A DNA stretch of 64,000 nucleotides from Bidens hawaiensis (GCA_021521415.1 JAIQDT010004248.1:1-64000), one strand, 5' to 3'; counted from the stretch's first letter, positions 20,763 through 32,892 are shown. Program-made: numbers and translations. Notes: generated by a model not told the origin, from the sequence alone.

Positions 20763-22678
20763 CATTCCCACACTTACCCGTTGCTTGTCCCCAAGCAACA
20801 CTTGAAATCATAATTGCTTTCAAAACACACCACCAAACATACCACAAGACTGGCTCAGTTAAGGTCTTGAGTCATACCATATTCCCACATAATTAGAGGT
20901 TTGCACTAGCTTACTTGATATTACATTTTAAAACATAGAATTCTAGTCAACCTTAACATGCTTTTGGTCTTTACTCACACATAACACACCCTTACTCTTT
21001 AACTCCTTTGACGGTGATCATTCCATAGATTACAATAAAACTCGATTCTCCTTGCATACGCTTGTACCATCATCAAATCTCCACCTAATCGTGCTTTAAC
21101 ACAAATGCAAATCAAGAGGTCTTAAACAGGTTGTAATGAGGCTAGGGGTAAAGGTATGGAATGGGGAATATTGAAAGTGGCTCAAGTGATCCGACCCGAC
21201 TTGTTACATCAAAAATAAAATAAACAAAAGAACACACTACTATCTATATACGCAACTTGTATCATAACTCGATACACATGACTTTAAACATTGCTTCAAC
21301 TTTTCCTTGTATTTTCTCTCTCTCTCTTTTTTTTTTCTCATTTTCATTTTTTTATACTAACATTGCATAAACAATTAACTACTACTTTCTATTGATTAAT
21401 AACAAACAACTACAATTACAAAGAAACCTACCAAGCCGGATCGTCTCACAACATACATCGGGGTTTGATTAAATAAAAAGAATAAGTCCAATAAAGTTTT
21501 CTAAAGGAACCAACCCCCCGCCCCTATCATTACCCACTCTCATATATGTAATTTATGAGGCCCAACCCCCAAAACCCGCACTTACTTTTATCCGAGACGA
21601 GGCTTTAACCTAAGTACCTTAATCACTTTTGCATTTATGCCAAGCTAAGGTCTCGAAGTGCATTGATGGAAAAAGTTCTAACGGAGAATAACCACTCCGT
21701 TGCCGCTCTTCGTTTTCCCAATACCCAAGTGACTCTGGGCATGTTATGTGATTTGATAAACCGAAAGCATGCTAACCTTGCCTAGAATACTACTCGACCA
21801 CATTTTTAACATAGCTAAGAAACTTGATTTTTGGGGGAATTATGACCATGAAAGGGGACCAACACTTTGCCCCGGCAATCTTACCACTTTTCCGGTGTTT
21901 CTATTTCAATTGTCTTCTTTTTCATCAAAAAATTTTCATTTCATCATCATTTTTTTTTCTTTTTTTTTTCATTTTTTTTAAAATTTTAATCAAAAGATTC
22001 CCCATCCCCACACTTGGGATACATTGTCCCCAAGGTATGGTTTTGAGAAACTAAAAACAAGCACAAAAAAAAAAAAAAAAAAACGCCACCTCTTTCCAAC
22101 CCGCAACACTATTTCAAAAGATTTCATCCTCCTCCCTTCCACCCAAAAACTAAACCGAACACAAAATAAACAACTGTACAACAATATACAAAAACACATG
22201 CACCTGGTGTGACGAGGTCCTCATCAGTAATAAGGCGGCTGTGGCGGCCCGAAGATGGAGGTTATAAAGTCCGAAAATTCACCAAAGTTGAAAGCTCCAC
22301 TTCCGCCGCTGCTGCCTTCTCCCGATGATGGTGGTGGTGGTGCCATCGACTGCATCGGGTCCACCCACATGGAGTGATGCAATGGAGGCTTTGGATCGTG
22401 GGCTACGGTGACCGGACCGTGGGACACGGTTGGGACCGTGGTACACGGTTTACCTGTTATATATATATACTTGACTAAAAGAAAGAAAATTACATAAATA
22501 TGACAAGACTCAAAATTACCCTACCCCCCATGAAAATCCCGAGTTGTCCTCAACACGGTAAAGAAATCCATACGAACTTCCCCACACGTGACTCGAACAT
22601 ACTCACACGAGAAAGGTGATTTAAAACAAAATAACTGCTAACAAAAAGCTATTTACACCATACCACATACCTGGGCCT
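20763..22678 (-). other. Non-coding 3' tail of the Athila-type element
   Basis: About 1.9 kb between the integrase stop and the 3' LTR without a convincing gene. It holds T-rich and A-rich runs, a short minus-strand Pro/Ser/Gly-rich frame (22427-22224) and three more ACCGTGG-type palindromes (22395-22449). An envelope-like protein is not recognisable. Confidence 0.6.
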
Positions 22679-24763
22679 TTATGCGGTGGAACCGTCCGGT
22701 GAGCTTAAGAGGAAACTGACCTTATCCATGTTCACGTCTTTCCCTTCTAAGTATGGTTTGAGATGATGGCCATTCACTACTTGTTTAGCTTGACTTTGTT
22801 TGTCCTCAATCTTCGCATCACCAAACTTCCCGACTCTTGTGATCACATACGGGCCAATCCATTTGCTTTTGAGCTTCCCGGGAAACAATTTGAGTCTTGA
22901 ATTATACAGCCACACTTTTTGCCCAACCTCAAATATTCGTTTCCTTATCTTGGCATCATGCACTCTCTTCAATTTCTCTTTGTAATTCGAAGCACATTCA
23001 TACGCCTCACCCCGGATTTCCTCCAACTCGTTCAATTTCAACTTTCTTAACTCACCGGCTTCCTTGTAATCCAAACTAACATTCTTAATTGCCCATAATG
23101 CCCGGTGAGCCAACTCCATTGGCAAATGACACCCCTTCCCATACACCAGCCGATAAGGAGTGGTACCAATCGGTGTCTTGTTGGCCGTGCGATAAGCCCA
23201 CAATGCATCATCCAACTTAGTCGACCAATCTTTTCTATCAACCCGAACCGTCTTCATTAAAATTTTTTTGATTTGTCGATTCGAGACTTCAACTTGGCCA
23301 CTTGTTTGAGGATGATAGGGTGTTGCAATTCCGTGATTCACACCATAACTCTTCAACAATTTGCCAAATGCAAAGTTCTTGAAATGCGATCCACCATCGC
23401 TTATGATAACTCGGGGAATCCCAAATCTTGAGAAGATGTTGGATTGAACAAACTTGCACACCACAGAATGGTCATTAGTTCTCGTTGCAACCGCTTCGAC
23501 CCACTTTGACACGTAATCAACCGCAACAACAATGTACAAGTACCCGCATGCGTTTGGAAACGGGCCCATGAAGTCTATGCCCCACACATCAAAAATGTCC
23601 ACTACCAAGATGGGTTGTAAAGGCATTTCATTCCGTTTCGATATACCCCCCATTTGTTGGCAATTTAAACAATGTCGAGCGTATTCACTAGCATCCTTGA
23701 AAATCGTCGGCCAATAGAATCCACACATAAGTACTTTGTACCCCGTTTTGGAACCACTAAAATGGCCCCCACATGCCGACGAATGAGTGTGCGTCAAAAT
23801 CTCTTGTACTTCATTCTCGGGCACACATCTTCTCACTACTTGATCCGCTCTAGTCTTGAAAAGATCCGGTTCATCCCAAATGTATTGCTTAACTTGGGCC
23901 GCGAATTGTTGCCTTCTCTTCTTGGACCAATACTCCAGAATCACACCGGTGGCCAAATGGTTGACATAATGAGCATACCAAGGTGCGGTCGATACAACGA
24001 GCAACTGTTCATCCGGGAACTTCTCTTTTATCTCCTTCGGATCATCAACACCCTCAAGGGTAATTCTTGACAAGTGATCGGCCACTACATTTTCACACCC
24101 CTTCTTGTCATGAATTTCAAGATCGAACTCTTGCAATAATAACACCCATCGAATCAAACGCGGCTTCGCATCTTTCTTTTCCATCAAATAATGCACCGCA
24201 CTATGATCCGAGTACACCACAACTCTACTACCCAAAATATACGAGCGAAACTTATCTAAGGCACACACCACCGCAACCAACTCCTTTTTGGTGGTGGTGT
24301 AGTTCAATTGTGCCTCGGATAAAGTCTTGCTCGCATAATAAATCACCACCGGCTTTTTGTCCACTCTTTGACCCAAAACCGCTCCAACTGTGTTGTCGCT
24401 AGCATGACACATGATTTCAAATAGTGTTGACCAATCCGGTGATTGCAAAATTGGTGCTTGCACTAACTTCTCATTCAAACTATCAAACACTTGCAAACAC
24501 TCATTAGTAAACTCAAAAGGGACATCCTTCAACAAAAGATTACATAAGGGTTTTGAAATTACACTAAAACCCTTAATGAATCTTCTATAGAACCTGGCAT
24601 GTCCCAAAAACGACCTCACCCCTTTAACATTTTTCGGGGGTGGCAAGGATGAAATTACTTTTATCTTTGCTTGATCGACTTCCATCCCCCTACTTGAAAT
24701 AACATGACCCAACACAATACCTTCTTGCACCATGAAATGAATTTTCTCCCAACTTAAAACCAA
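22679..24763 (-). pseudogene. Athila-type RNase H and integrase frame
   Basis: After a frameshift this 694-residue stretch stays open. It begins in the reverse transcriptase thumb ([19 protein letters not shown]), continues through RNase H (near [19 protein letters not shown] and DHLSRI) and the integrase zinc site ([11 protein letters not shown] ... HCLNC). The integrase core has D397, D456 and E492 with 35-residue spacing ([26 protein letters not shown]). The C-terminal part ends in a YEVTHL-less tail without a chromodomain. Integrase looks intact, but the upstream frame is broken, so a full polyprotein cannot be made. Confidence 0.9.
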
Positions 24764-26220
24764 GTTTGTCTCGACACATCGTTTTAAACTTTTTCCAAAT
24801 CATTAAGACAAGACCCGAAAGTTGAACGAAAAATGGAAAAGTTATCCATGAAAACTTCGAGTGAATCCCCGACCATGTCCGAAAATATGCTCATCATACA
24901 TCTTTGAAAAGTGGCCGGGGCATTACACAATCCAAATGGCATCCGTCTAAAAGCAAAGGTGCCATATGGACAAGTAAAAGTGGTTTTGTGTTGGTCATCG
25001 GGATGGATTGCAATTTGATTATACCCCGAATACCCATCCAAAAAACAATAATATTTTTGACCCGCAAGTTTTTCAATTATTTGATCAATGAATGGTAACG
25101 GAAAATGATCTTTTAAGGTGGCGGTATTTAATTTCCTATAATCAATGCACACTCGCCACCCGGTTACTGGTCGGGTGGCGATTTGTTCACCATTATCATC
25201 TTTAATTACCTGGATGCCGGCTTTCTTGGGCACTACTTGTGTCGGGCTCACCCATGCACTGTCTGAAATGGGATAAATGATCCCCGCATCCAACCACTTG
25301 ATCACCTCCTTTTTCACCACTTCACGCAAGTTCGGGTTCAATCTCATTTGAGTCTCTCGTGTCAGTTTAGCATCTTCATCTGTAATTATATTATGCATAA
25401 CAATAGAAGGACTAATACCTTTCAAATTTGCAAGCGTCCATCCAATGGCCGCCTTGTGTGCTCCCAACACCTTTACCAATGCCCGCTCTTGAACTTCCTC
25501 CAAATTAGACGCAATGATAACCGGGAGGGTTTCATTCTCTCCTAAGAAAACGTACTTCAAGTGACTTGGAAGCTCCTTCAACTCCACCTTTGGTGGACAT
25601 TCCAAGGATGGTTTTGTGTCCGAGTTGATTTCCATTGGCAAACTTTCCATTTGATGTGTCCATGGTGGTCTCTTCTCTTGCGAAGCTAAAGCATTTTGTT
25701 TGTGCTCCTCCATCCGAAAAGCACACACGTGTACCTGTTCAGAATCATCACAAATACAAGCTTCCATACAATCTTCATCATACTCATGAGGATTACAATG
25801 ATCCACCAAATCTGCCAAAAAACACTCTTCACCACTCAATGAATTAGCAACGTTAGTAAAAACATTTAAACACATTTTCCGGTTGCCAAATGCCATGTCA
25901 ACAGTACCAAACCTACAATCAATGATGGCATGAGCCGTGTTCAAGAATGGTCGACCCAAGATAACATTTTGTTGTTGACTTGAGTCACCCGATGAATAAT
26001 CCAAAACCAAGAAATCCACATGATAATAAAAATCCTCTACCTTCACAATCACATCCCGTACGATTCCACGGGGGAGTTTATGAGAGAAATCGGCCAATAC
26101 AACCATGATCTCCACATGTTTCAAGGGACCAAAGTCATATTGGTTATACAAACCCCCCCGGAAGAATACTCACCCCGGCTCCAAGATCCAATAACGCCCT
26201 AGACATTTGAAAATTTCCTA
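24764..26220 (-). pseudogene. Athila-type protease and reverse transcriptase, mutated
   Basis: The protease shows LLDLGAGVSIL near 26170-26196, then a frameshift in a C-run near 26153 and the frame VILGRPFLNTAHAIIDC. The reverse transcriptase shows WRVCIDYRKLNTATLKDHFP, FLDGYSGYNQI and MPFGLCNAPATFQRCM. The active-site box reads FMDN (24852-24841) instead of the usual FMDD, so the second catalytic Asp is replaced by Asn. A one-base loss near 24784 then shifts the frame and gives a stop. The polymerase cannot be active. Confidence 0.88.
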
Positions 26221-26572
26221 CTTGAATGTTAATTAAGGGTGTTCCCGGATCTTGAAGCTTAGGAGGGAGATCTCCTTTTAAAACCGCACTTACCCGCTCG
26301 GTTAAGTCCACCCGTTTAGGCACTTTTTGTTGCCTCTTTTAAGTGCATAATTCTTTCAAAAACTTTGCGTAAGCGATCACTTGTTTTATTGCTTCAAGTA
26401 ATGGTAAGTTTACTTTAACCTGTTTAAACACCTCCCACATTTCCTCCTTTTGAGGACCCCGTTTTGAAATTACATTTTTCTTGCCCGGGTCAAGTAAAGC
26501 CGAAGGAAATGGAATTACATTTGATTCCACATCCTTGTTTTTGTCATTAAAATTTTTGGCTTGACCCGAGGC

Positions 26573-28658
26573 TTAGGATGGTTTCTCAAAAGTGACATGT
26601 TTAGTGGGTTTAATAGCTTCAATTTCTTCATCATCGCTTTCCTTACCCGTGATATCCTCAACTTCCCCATCAACCATATCCGGCGACAAATTCGCCTTAT
26701 ATTCTTTATCACTTCTCAACACACTAACATGATTAATAGGAACATCACGAGACGAGTTATGCGAAGGGTTTAGCTTGGTGTCACTTGGCAATTGACCTTT
26801 GTTTTTCTTCAATTCCGCCACCTCGGTTGCGAGTTGACCCATTTGTGTGGTCAATGATTGGATAGCCTTGTCCCGAACTTCATCCTTTTGCATTCGGGAT
26901 TCATCAAGTTGATTCCTTTTTTGCATGTCTTGTTGCATTGACTTCAACATATCCATTACTTCATTTTCACTTGATGAACCTTGACCCAAAGATCCACTTT
27001 GACCTCCACCCGTTCCTTTAAAGTGATTTTGACTTCCTTGATTGTTCCCACCTTGAGGATTCCCTTGATTAAAATATTGTTGACGAGGAACAAAATGGGT
27101 TTGGGAAGTCCCTTGAAAGTTAGGGTTGAGTTGTGTCGATGGGTTGCCATATCGAAAGTTGGGATGATTTCTTAACCCGGGGTGGTTAGTGTTTGAATTC
27201 ATGTTGTAGTTTCGACCACCCCCTTGACCTTGAATTACATTTACCTCTTCAACTTGCCCTTCCGCACCGGGACACAAATCACTTGCATGTACCAACCCGT
27301 TACAACTCGTGCACACATCATACACTTGATTAGAAACTTGAGGTTCTTCATTGTTAACCGCATGCACTTGTGGTCTTGTGATAGCCGGTCTTGCTTATTT
27401 TGTGGTTTGAGCTTATCTCTTCGATGTGACTGACATTTGCTCCAAGAATGCCCAATCATCGTGTTCATAATTGGTACCAAATGTACAATTTGTAATTGAC
27501 ATTAAATCACGTTCGTCTTCCGTACTCAACCCTTCATTAAAAGTGTCAACAATTCCCAAAGAGCAATACCGTGGTGAGGGAAATTCTTGATCATCATGTT
27601 GAATCGCTCAAAGGCTTCATGAAACATCTCACCCGATTGTTGTTGGAAGCTTCTCAAACTTCGTCATGCGTCATTTGTCTTTTGGGCCGTGTAAAACTCT
27701 TCCAACAACCTTTTTTGCATCTTGGCCCAAGTGTAAATCGATGCGGAAGGCAATGTGTATAATCGTCTCTTTGCCTTATCTTCTAACGAAAATTGGAATA
27801 AAACCAATTTAACCTCTTCCGGTGAGAAACCTTGACCCCCGATCGTGTTGCAAATCGAGTCATATGCCTCCAAATGGAACTAAGGTTCTTCGGTTGCCAA
27901 ACCCTTGTACTTTGGTAAACTTTGGAGTGCGTTGGTTCTAACCTCAAATGTTCTTCCATTTTGATTTTGAGGAATAATCACCAGAGATGGGTTGTTTGTA
28001 ATGATCGGTCGAAAATGAGCTTTGATTCCCCTCGCCATCTCTCTCACATGCCTTCTTGGTACCCCCATTGGTACTCTCGGTTGACCCATTTGCCTATACA
28101 CGGGCCTTGGCGGTGGATGTTGTTGGAATTGAGGTTGAGGTATTGGTTGTTGAGGTTGTTGATAATGGGGTTGTGGAGGAACTTGTTGCAATGGTTGTGG
28201 TTGTTGCAATGGTGCTTGAATGACATGTGGCCCGCCCCATTGTTGCATTTGTTGTTGCGGAACATACCCAAATTGACCTTGCACCCATACTTGATTTCTA
28301 TCGCCCCACTCGAATATCCCTCTTCATACTCTTCATACCCTTCGCTATTATCGCCATAACGTGGTCCACCGAACGAATGCGGGACCGACCTAAGACCCGG
28401 TGAGGTATGGATGATGGGTGGGTCGTGTGGTAATGTGTATGGTTGACTATAAGGTGGGTTTTGTTGAGATTGGAAAGGTGATTGTCCTTGAGTGGGCATG
28501 AAATTAGTTAAAGGCGGAAGGTTAGATGGTGGTTGAAAGCTGAACATGGTTGAGGTAGGCTCACTAGTAAGATTTGTAGTGGTAATGGTTTCATTGGGAG
28601 GAGGATTTTCCGGATTGATGGGTGGTGGTATAGGTGGTACAGATTGACCCGAAACCAT
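26573..28658 (-). pseudogene. Athila-type gag, broken
   Basis: It starts at 28658 with a Pro/Ser-rich N-terminus, then shifts frame near 28284 within a Gln/Pro-rich stretch. The capsid-like segment reads LPKYKGLATEEP, a stop at 27876-27874, and LEAYDSICNTIGGQGFSPEE through LLEEFYTAQKTNDA. A further stop follows near 27663. The zinc knuckle CTSCNGLVHASDLC lies near 27305-27265, followed by a Gly/Asn/Gln-rich region. At least two stops and two frameshifts disable it. Gag would build the particle that packages the RNA. Confidence 0.82.
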
Positions 28659-28898
28659 GTTTGCAGTGTCAGTTGTTTGACTGTGCGTGCTTGGTTTCCG
28701 GTAATCTTATTCTCCCTTTGAAGAATCCGATTCTGACGAGCAGATCTTTCGATTTCCAGATAAAAAACAAACGGTGATGAAGACCGAGAGTTTCGCGTAT
28801 GCATATACCTGTAGATAACTGCACACTAACACAACCCGCGTAAAACTGACAATAACAATTAAACAAAAACTACAAAAGTAACACACGTTGCGCACTAC

Positions 28899-28916
28899 TC
28901 CCCGGCAACGGCGCCA
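28899..28916 (-). other. Primer binding site complementary to tRNA-Asp
   Basis: On the minus strand TGGCGCCGTTGCCGGGGA lies five bases inside the 5' LTR. From memory it is complementary to the 3' end of plant tRNA-Asp(GUC), the primer typical of Athila-type elements. Confidence 0.85.
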
Positions 28917-28921
28917 AAATT

Positions 28922-30123
28922 TGACGTGAGGTCGAAGGCCCACTCAAATATAAACCAAATACTACTAAATAGATAGCGGTCAGCGGGTATCGAACACGAG
29001 GAGTTTGTGGAAAATGTGTTAATAAGTAGCTTAACGATTAAACTAATATAAATGTAAATGACACAAAGTAATTTCCAAGTTGGTTTTTGATTTGATTTTA
29101 TATCTAAAATAAACTATCACGAAAGTTGTAAACGATTAATTAAACAAGTATTCCTCTCAGGGTTTGGGTTATTGCTCAACACTATTGTTAACATTCAATG
29201 GATAAGCCGTAATTTCTCGGTTTTGTGTACATGCAATTGTTTGTGATTAATCAAGAACTAAGTACTTGGATTCCTTGAATGCGAGGTTGTTACTTAACAA
29301 TCAATCAATACTATTCTTCCTAGTTCTTCCCACTAAATCTCGATTGCCAACGACACCAAGAACATATGGCTAAAAGCTAGATAGAAACAATATGGACAAG
29401 TTACAAACAATCAAACAAACACAAGATTATACTAACATAACATTTAGATAATCAATCCAAGTTCAAGAACAATAAACAAAAGTGTTTTGTAAATAACCTT
29501 ACATCCCGAGAGAAATACTAAAGAACTAGCCACTTATGGCTCAGGAGATCATTCTTGCATCAAGTATCTTGTTTATAACAATCCGACACATAAAGAAATG
29601 AATACAAACACCCAAAATGTGTTTTTCCTCTTCAAAAATCGCCTTTGGCCGTCTCCAAGTGAAAAGGTAGTCCAAAAGACACTCAAAATCGGCCTATAAA
29701 AAGTCATGCAAATGTGTCTCCGCCCCATACTGTGGGCCACGGTGTGAACCGTGGTCCATGGTTGCTAAAGTTACAGACCCAGCGAGGCCCGACCGTGGGC
29801 CATGGTCTGGACTGTGGTCCACGGTCCACCCCACGGTGCTAGAATCCTCCACGGTACGGTGTAAACTGGAAAGTTTGCTTCAGGTGGACCGTGGGCCACG
29901 GTGGGGCTCGTTTCCAGCTTCTTGTTTTCTTCGTATCTCTTTCATTCCAGCTCCGTTTTCTTCACCGTTTTCGTCCTTGTTCTCGTAACGCCGCTCTCTA
30001 GCTCCTTAAACCTTCAAACACACGAGAAACCGTAGTCAACTAATTCCACATAATTAACTTAATCCCGTAAGCATAATTATATCTTTTACATCACTTAGTT
30101 GCTTTCCTATGGGTCGCCCGTCA
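28922..30123 (-). mobile_element. 5' LTR of the Athila-type element
   Basis: 1202 bp, paired with 19544-20762 and ending next to the tRNA-Asp primer site. It has five rather than six palindromes of the ACCGTGG family (29729-29902). Confidence 0.92.
29729..29902. repeat. Palindrome array ACCGTGGNCCACGGT, second LTR
   Basis: Five copies, several with one changed base (such as actgtgg). Compared with the array at 20350-20541, one unit near 29895 is missing, as expected from slippage or unequal exchange between adjacent palindromes. Confidence 0.8.
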
Positions 30124-30583
30124 GTCAACCATTAATTACTAGCTGAAGACCTGGTCAAACATTCAATATATGCACGTTGGGACTATTTAATGATGAAAAT
30201 ATGCACATTTGTAACAGTTCCAGGATTCGCCAGGGCATTTATTACCAATTATTGCTAATTTTACTCTATAAGAGACAACACATACACACATACACGTGTA
30301 CACACACACACACATACACATACTCTTGTAACTATAGTCATGATCAAAACATCTCCAAGATTGTAATTCCCTTTTTTATTAACAATATTGTCTAACCAGG
30401 TCGACTTTCAGTCGCCTCCCGAGGTTTTGTGCCGGTGATCCTTAAGGACCAAGGGTTTTCCTTGTACATCACTTTGTCAATTGCATTATCCTTACATTAT
30501 TATACCCAAAACATACAAGCATCCTACCTCACAATAAAAGTATGGTGACTTGTTTATCCTTGTGTAATTTTTGATCAAAACAG

Positions 30584-30601
30584 TTTGGTGCCCACCGTGG
30601 G
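30584..30601 (+). other. Primer binding site of Tat-like element F
   Basis: TTTGGTGCCCACCGTGGG begins two bases after the LTR end. It is nearly the same as the site of element B (TGGCGCCCACCGTGGGG on the minus strand at 45257-45241). I did not assign the tRNA. Confidence 0.65.
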
Positions 30602-30637
30602 ACAAGTGGTGCTTTACATGTTTAATTCTTCGTTTTT

Positions 30638-31021
30638 GTGATCAATCACTACCTTCCAACATTACCAATGGTAACCCAATCAAAGCCATCATCACCTCAA
30701 AATAAATTAACTCACCCATTAACTCAGTCTTCAAGCTCAGTTTTGAGCCATTCCATTCCATTAATGCCACTACCCCTAAGAAGGTTGGATAACTCCACAA
30801 AGAATGCACTTACTTGCTTGCCTTACCCCCATTCTACTCAAGTTGATGATCCTATCATGATTTCAAACAGTAATATCTTTTTATTATTCACTCAAGTTCG
30901 GAAACAAATGGCAGAGCAGCAACAAACCAACAAAAGGTTGTTGGAAGAGATACATATGCTGAAGTCGGAAAAAACGAATGCAACTTAGCCAATAGCTACC
31001 CCGCTACAGCCCATGCAGCCT
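30638..31021 (+). pseudogene. Gag N-terminus of Tat-like element F, truncated
   Basis: Starting at 30638, or more likely at the Met at 30668 (MVTQSKPSSPQNK), the frame runs to a stop at 30986. Its DDPIMISNSNIFLLFTQVRK and QQQTNKRLLEEI segments match the gag start of element B (VDPVISNSDIFALMKQVK and QEKTNSRLFKEL). The rest of element F is missing. The sequence changes character at 31022, where a TGTAACTACCC-type LTR-like end begins. Confidence 0.7.
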
Positions 31022-32076
31022 AGTGTAACTACCCAAATTTTTCAAAATATATGATGGAAAATATGAAACAAGAAAATGGGAATGTCCCACTTTGAATAAA
31101 TAAGAATTAAGAAGGTGGGTTCATCCCACATTGGTGGAGGAAGAAAATGGAACCAATTCCACCTTGGTCTAAAAGAAAGCGAGTTCTTGTCCCACATCGG
31201 TAGATTACAAACTTGTAAGCTCTTTATAAGGAAGAGAGCTCCCATTATAATATTCTTATACGAGAAGACACTCTTAGTGGTCCTAGCGGAGGATGCGAAG
31301 CACTCGACGCACACGGGCACAAACTCGGGCGAAGTGCGATGAAAAGCTTTGATGGCGTACTTTTCACTTCACGCTCTCATAGCCGCCTTAGTGTTTTTGG
31401 TGGAAACCAAATTTTTAGACTCATCGCGCTACGCGATGGGTAGAGATAGGCCTCGCTACTATACGCTACGGGTTATAATTATCCTAAAAAATTTGGTATT
31501 CATCGCGCTACATGACGGGTACCTAAATGACCCATCGCAAAACGCGATGTTGAGGGTATGTAGCCATGAAACGTGGTGTGCCACACGGCATAGCTAGAGC
31601 TGACTAAGCGAAGCTATAGGCTCGTCGTGCTATGCGACGACCTTTGTTTATGGTCATCATGGTACGCGACCGACCTTGAAATCAGCTATAAAAGGGGGTT
31701 GATCCAGCCTTCGTTCTTTGCTCATTCCCTTTCTTTCTATCACACTTTCTTCATAGTATAAGTGTTGGTATAATACCTTGAGTAGCCACAACGATACGTG
31801 ATCCGATTGATCGAGACTTAGTACATGAATCCAAGTCTCGGCTTGAACAAGGTGAGACTTTGTGCCATCGTGCAAAGTTTTCAATATTGTTAAGGAACCA
31901 ATGTGTTCATGATTTTCGTTACATTAAGGATCTAGTTCTATGATATGTTGCTTGATCGTTATACGTTTACGGATCTAATACAGTTATGGAAGTGTAAGGA
32001 GAGAATTTGGCAGAGTAACGGGGCTCAGATCTCAAATAATAACACTTTGTTTATTTACAATATGTGTACAGGGTAT
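31022..32076. other. Unassigned LTR-like stretch
   Basis: It begins TGTAACTACCC like an LTR end and contains TCCCACATYGGT twice. A plus-strand TATA box (ctataaaagggg, 31684-31695) suggests a promoter. It has no coding content. Whether it is a plus-strand LTR or part of the copia LTR to its right is unclear, and the far end could not be found. Confidence 0.4.
31422..31640. repeat. Hairpins with CATCGCG-type stems
   Basis: Perfect hairpin CATCGCG-CTA-CGCGATG at 31422-31438, a degenerate one at 31501-31518, CATCGC-AAAAC-GCGATG at 31533-31549, and TCGTCG-TGCTATG-CGACGA at 31622-31640. Stems differ but stay paired. Confidence 0.7.
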
Positions 32077-32079
32077 TTA

Positions 32080-32889
32080 GGTAGCGTTTGGTATGCAGGA
32101 ATGATAGTAGAATGAAATGATTCATTACGTGAGTATGAAAATAGTGGTGTTAGGTTGCTCAGTTGAATGGAATCATCCATTACATATGGAATCTCATTCC
32201 ATCAAAACCATTCCTTCCACTCCCCCATTCATTTTTTTTTTCATTCCATTCCTCCTTCACCCTACTTTCTCAACAACATCACCACCTAACAATATCCACC
32301 ACTATCATCGCCGCCACCACCCAACCGCCACCGCACCGTCGCCGTCACCATCACCACCTCCACTGCCACCACCAGCGCTACCATCGTCGCCGTAAACACC
32401 GTAACCATTGCCACCGTCGCCGCTTGAACATCACCGCCACCACCACTATCCCTGCCTGAACACCATGGTCTGACCGCCACCACCATTGCCACACCCTACC
32501 ATCGCCATCACTACCAATGCTACCACCGCCACCTCCACTGCCACCACCACTACAACTGCCCCTGCCGCCTGATTGCCACCACCACCACCACCACTGTCAC
32601 CACCGCCACCACCATTTTCGTCGCTAAAGCTACCACCACCGTCGCCATTGTAGTGTTCTTTTTATTTTTGTAAAAAAGTTATTTTGAGATATGAGTGTTT
32701 TTATTATTTCTATTTCCTTCCTATAATTTTTTTAGATACAAACAATATAAAGTAATAATTCATTTCATTCTCATAGGTTAACCAAACAAGACAAAGGAAT
32801 TGTAATGTTCCATTTCATTCCCTTGTCCATTCCATTCCTTCTCCCATTCCATTCCCCCTTCATTCCATTACCTCCAACCAAACATACCC
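32080..32889 (-). mobile_element. PIF/Harbinger-like MITE, copy 2
   Basis: Same family as 9809-10364 but in the opposite orientation: it begins GGTAGCGTTTGG and ends CCAAACATACCC. It is flanked by TTA (32077-32079, 32890-32892). The 810-bp copy has a longer CCACCACCG-type trinucleotide core (about 32280-32645), which accounts for most of the length difference. It interrupts copia LTR-like sequence. Confidence 0.83.
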
Positions 32890-32892
32890 TTA

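Larger units (their letters stand above)
19544..30123 (-). mobile_element. Complete Athila-type Ty3/gypsy element with TSD GTCAA
   Basis: Two LTRs (19544-20762 and 28922-30123) start TGACG and end CGTCA. They are flanked by perfect GTCAA duplications (19539-19543, 30124-30128), giving a 10.58-kb insertion. On the minus strand the order is LTR, tRNA-Asp primer site, gag, protease, reverse transcriptase, RNase H, integrase, a long non-coding tail and LTR. I see no envelope-like gene between integrase and the 3' LTR, where Athila elements can carry one. Stops, frameshifts and a changed polymerase active site show that it is dead. Confidence 0.92.
19041..30582 (+). mobile_element. LTR of Tat-like element F, split by the Athila insertion
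   Basis: The left part is 19041-19543 and the right part 30129-30582. The start TGTTGGTAAAATTTC resembles the LTR start of element C, and the end ...gatcaaaaca is followed at once by a primer-binding-site-like sequence. Removing the Athila insertion and one TSD leaves an LTR of about 960 bp. It is rich in AGGATCCT and TATCCT words like the LTRs of elements B and C. The exact left end is inferred. A CA-rich microsatellite lies at about 30280-30325. Confidence 0.65.

Noticed and set aside
22224..22427. Envelope-like gene of the Athila element
   Set aside because: Only a 67-residue Pro/Ser/Gly-rich frame is present; no membrane segment or signal peptide is visible.
28899..28916. tRNA-Asp gene fragment
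   Set aside because: Only the 18-base complement of a tRNA 3' end is present, next to an LTR, so it is a primer binding site.
30177..30395. Open frame through the CA-rich microsatellite
   Set aside because: It runs through a (CA)n tract in the LTR of element F; no protein features.
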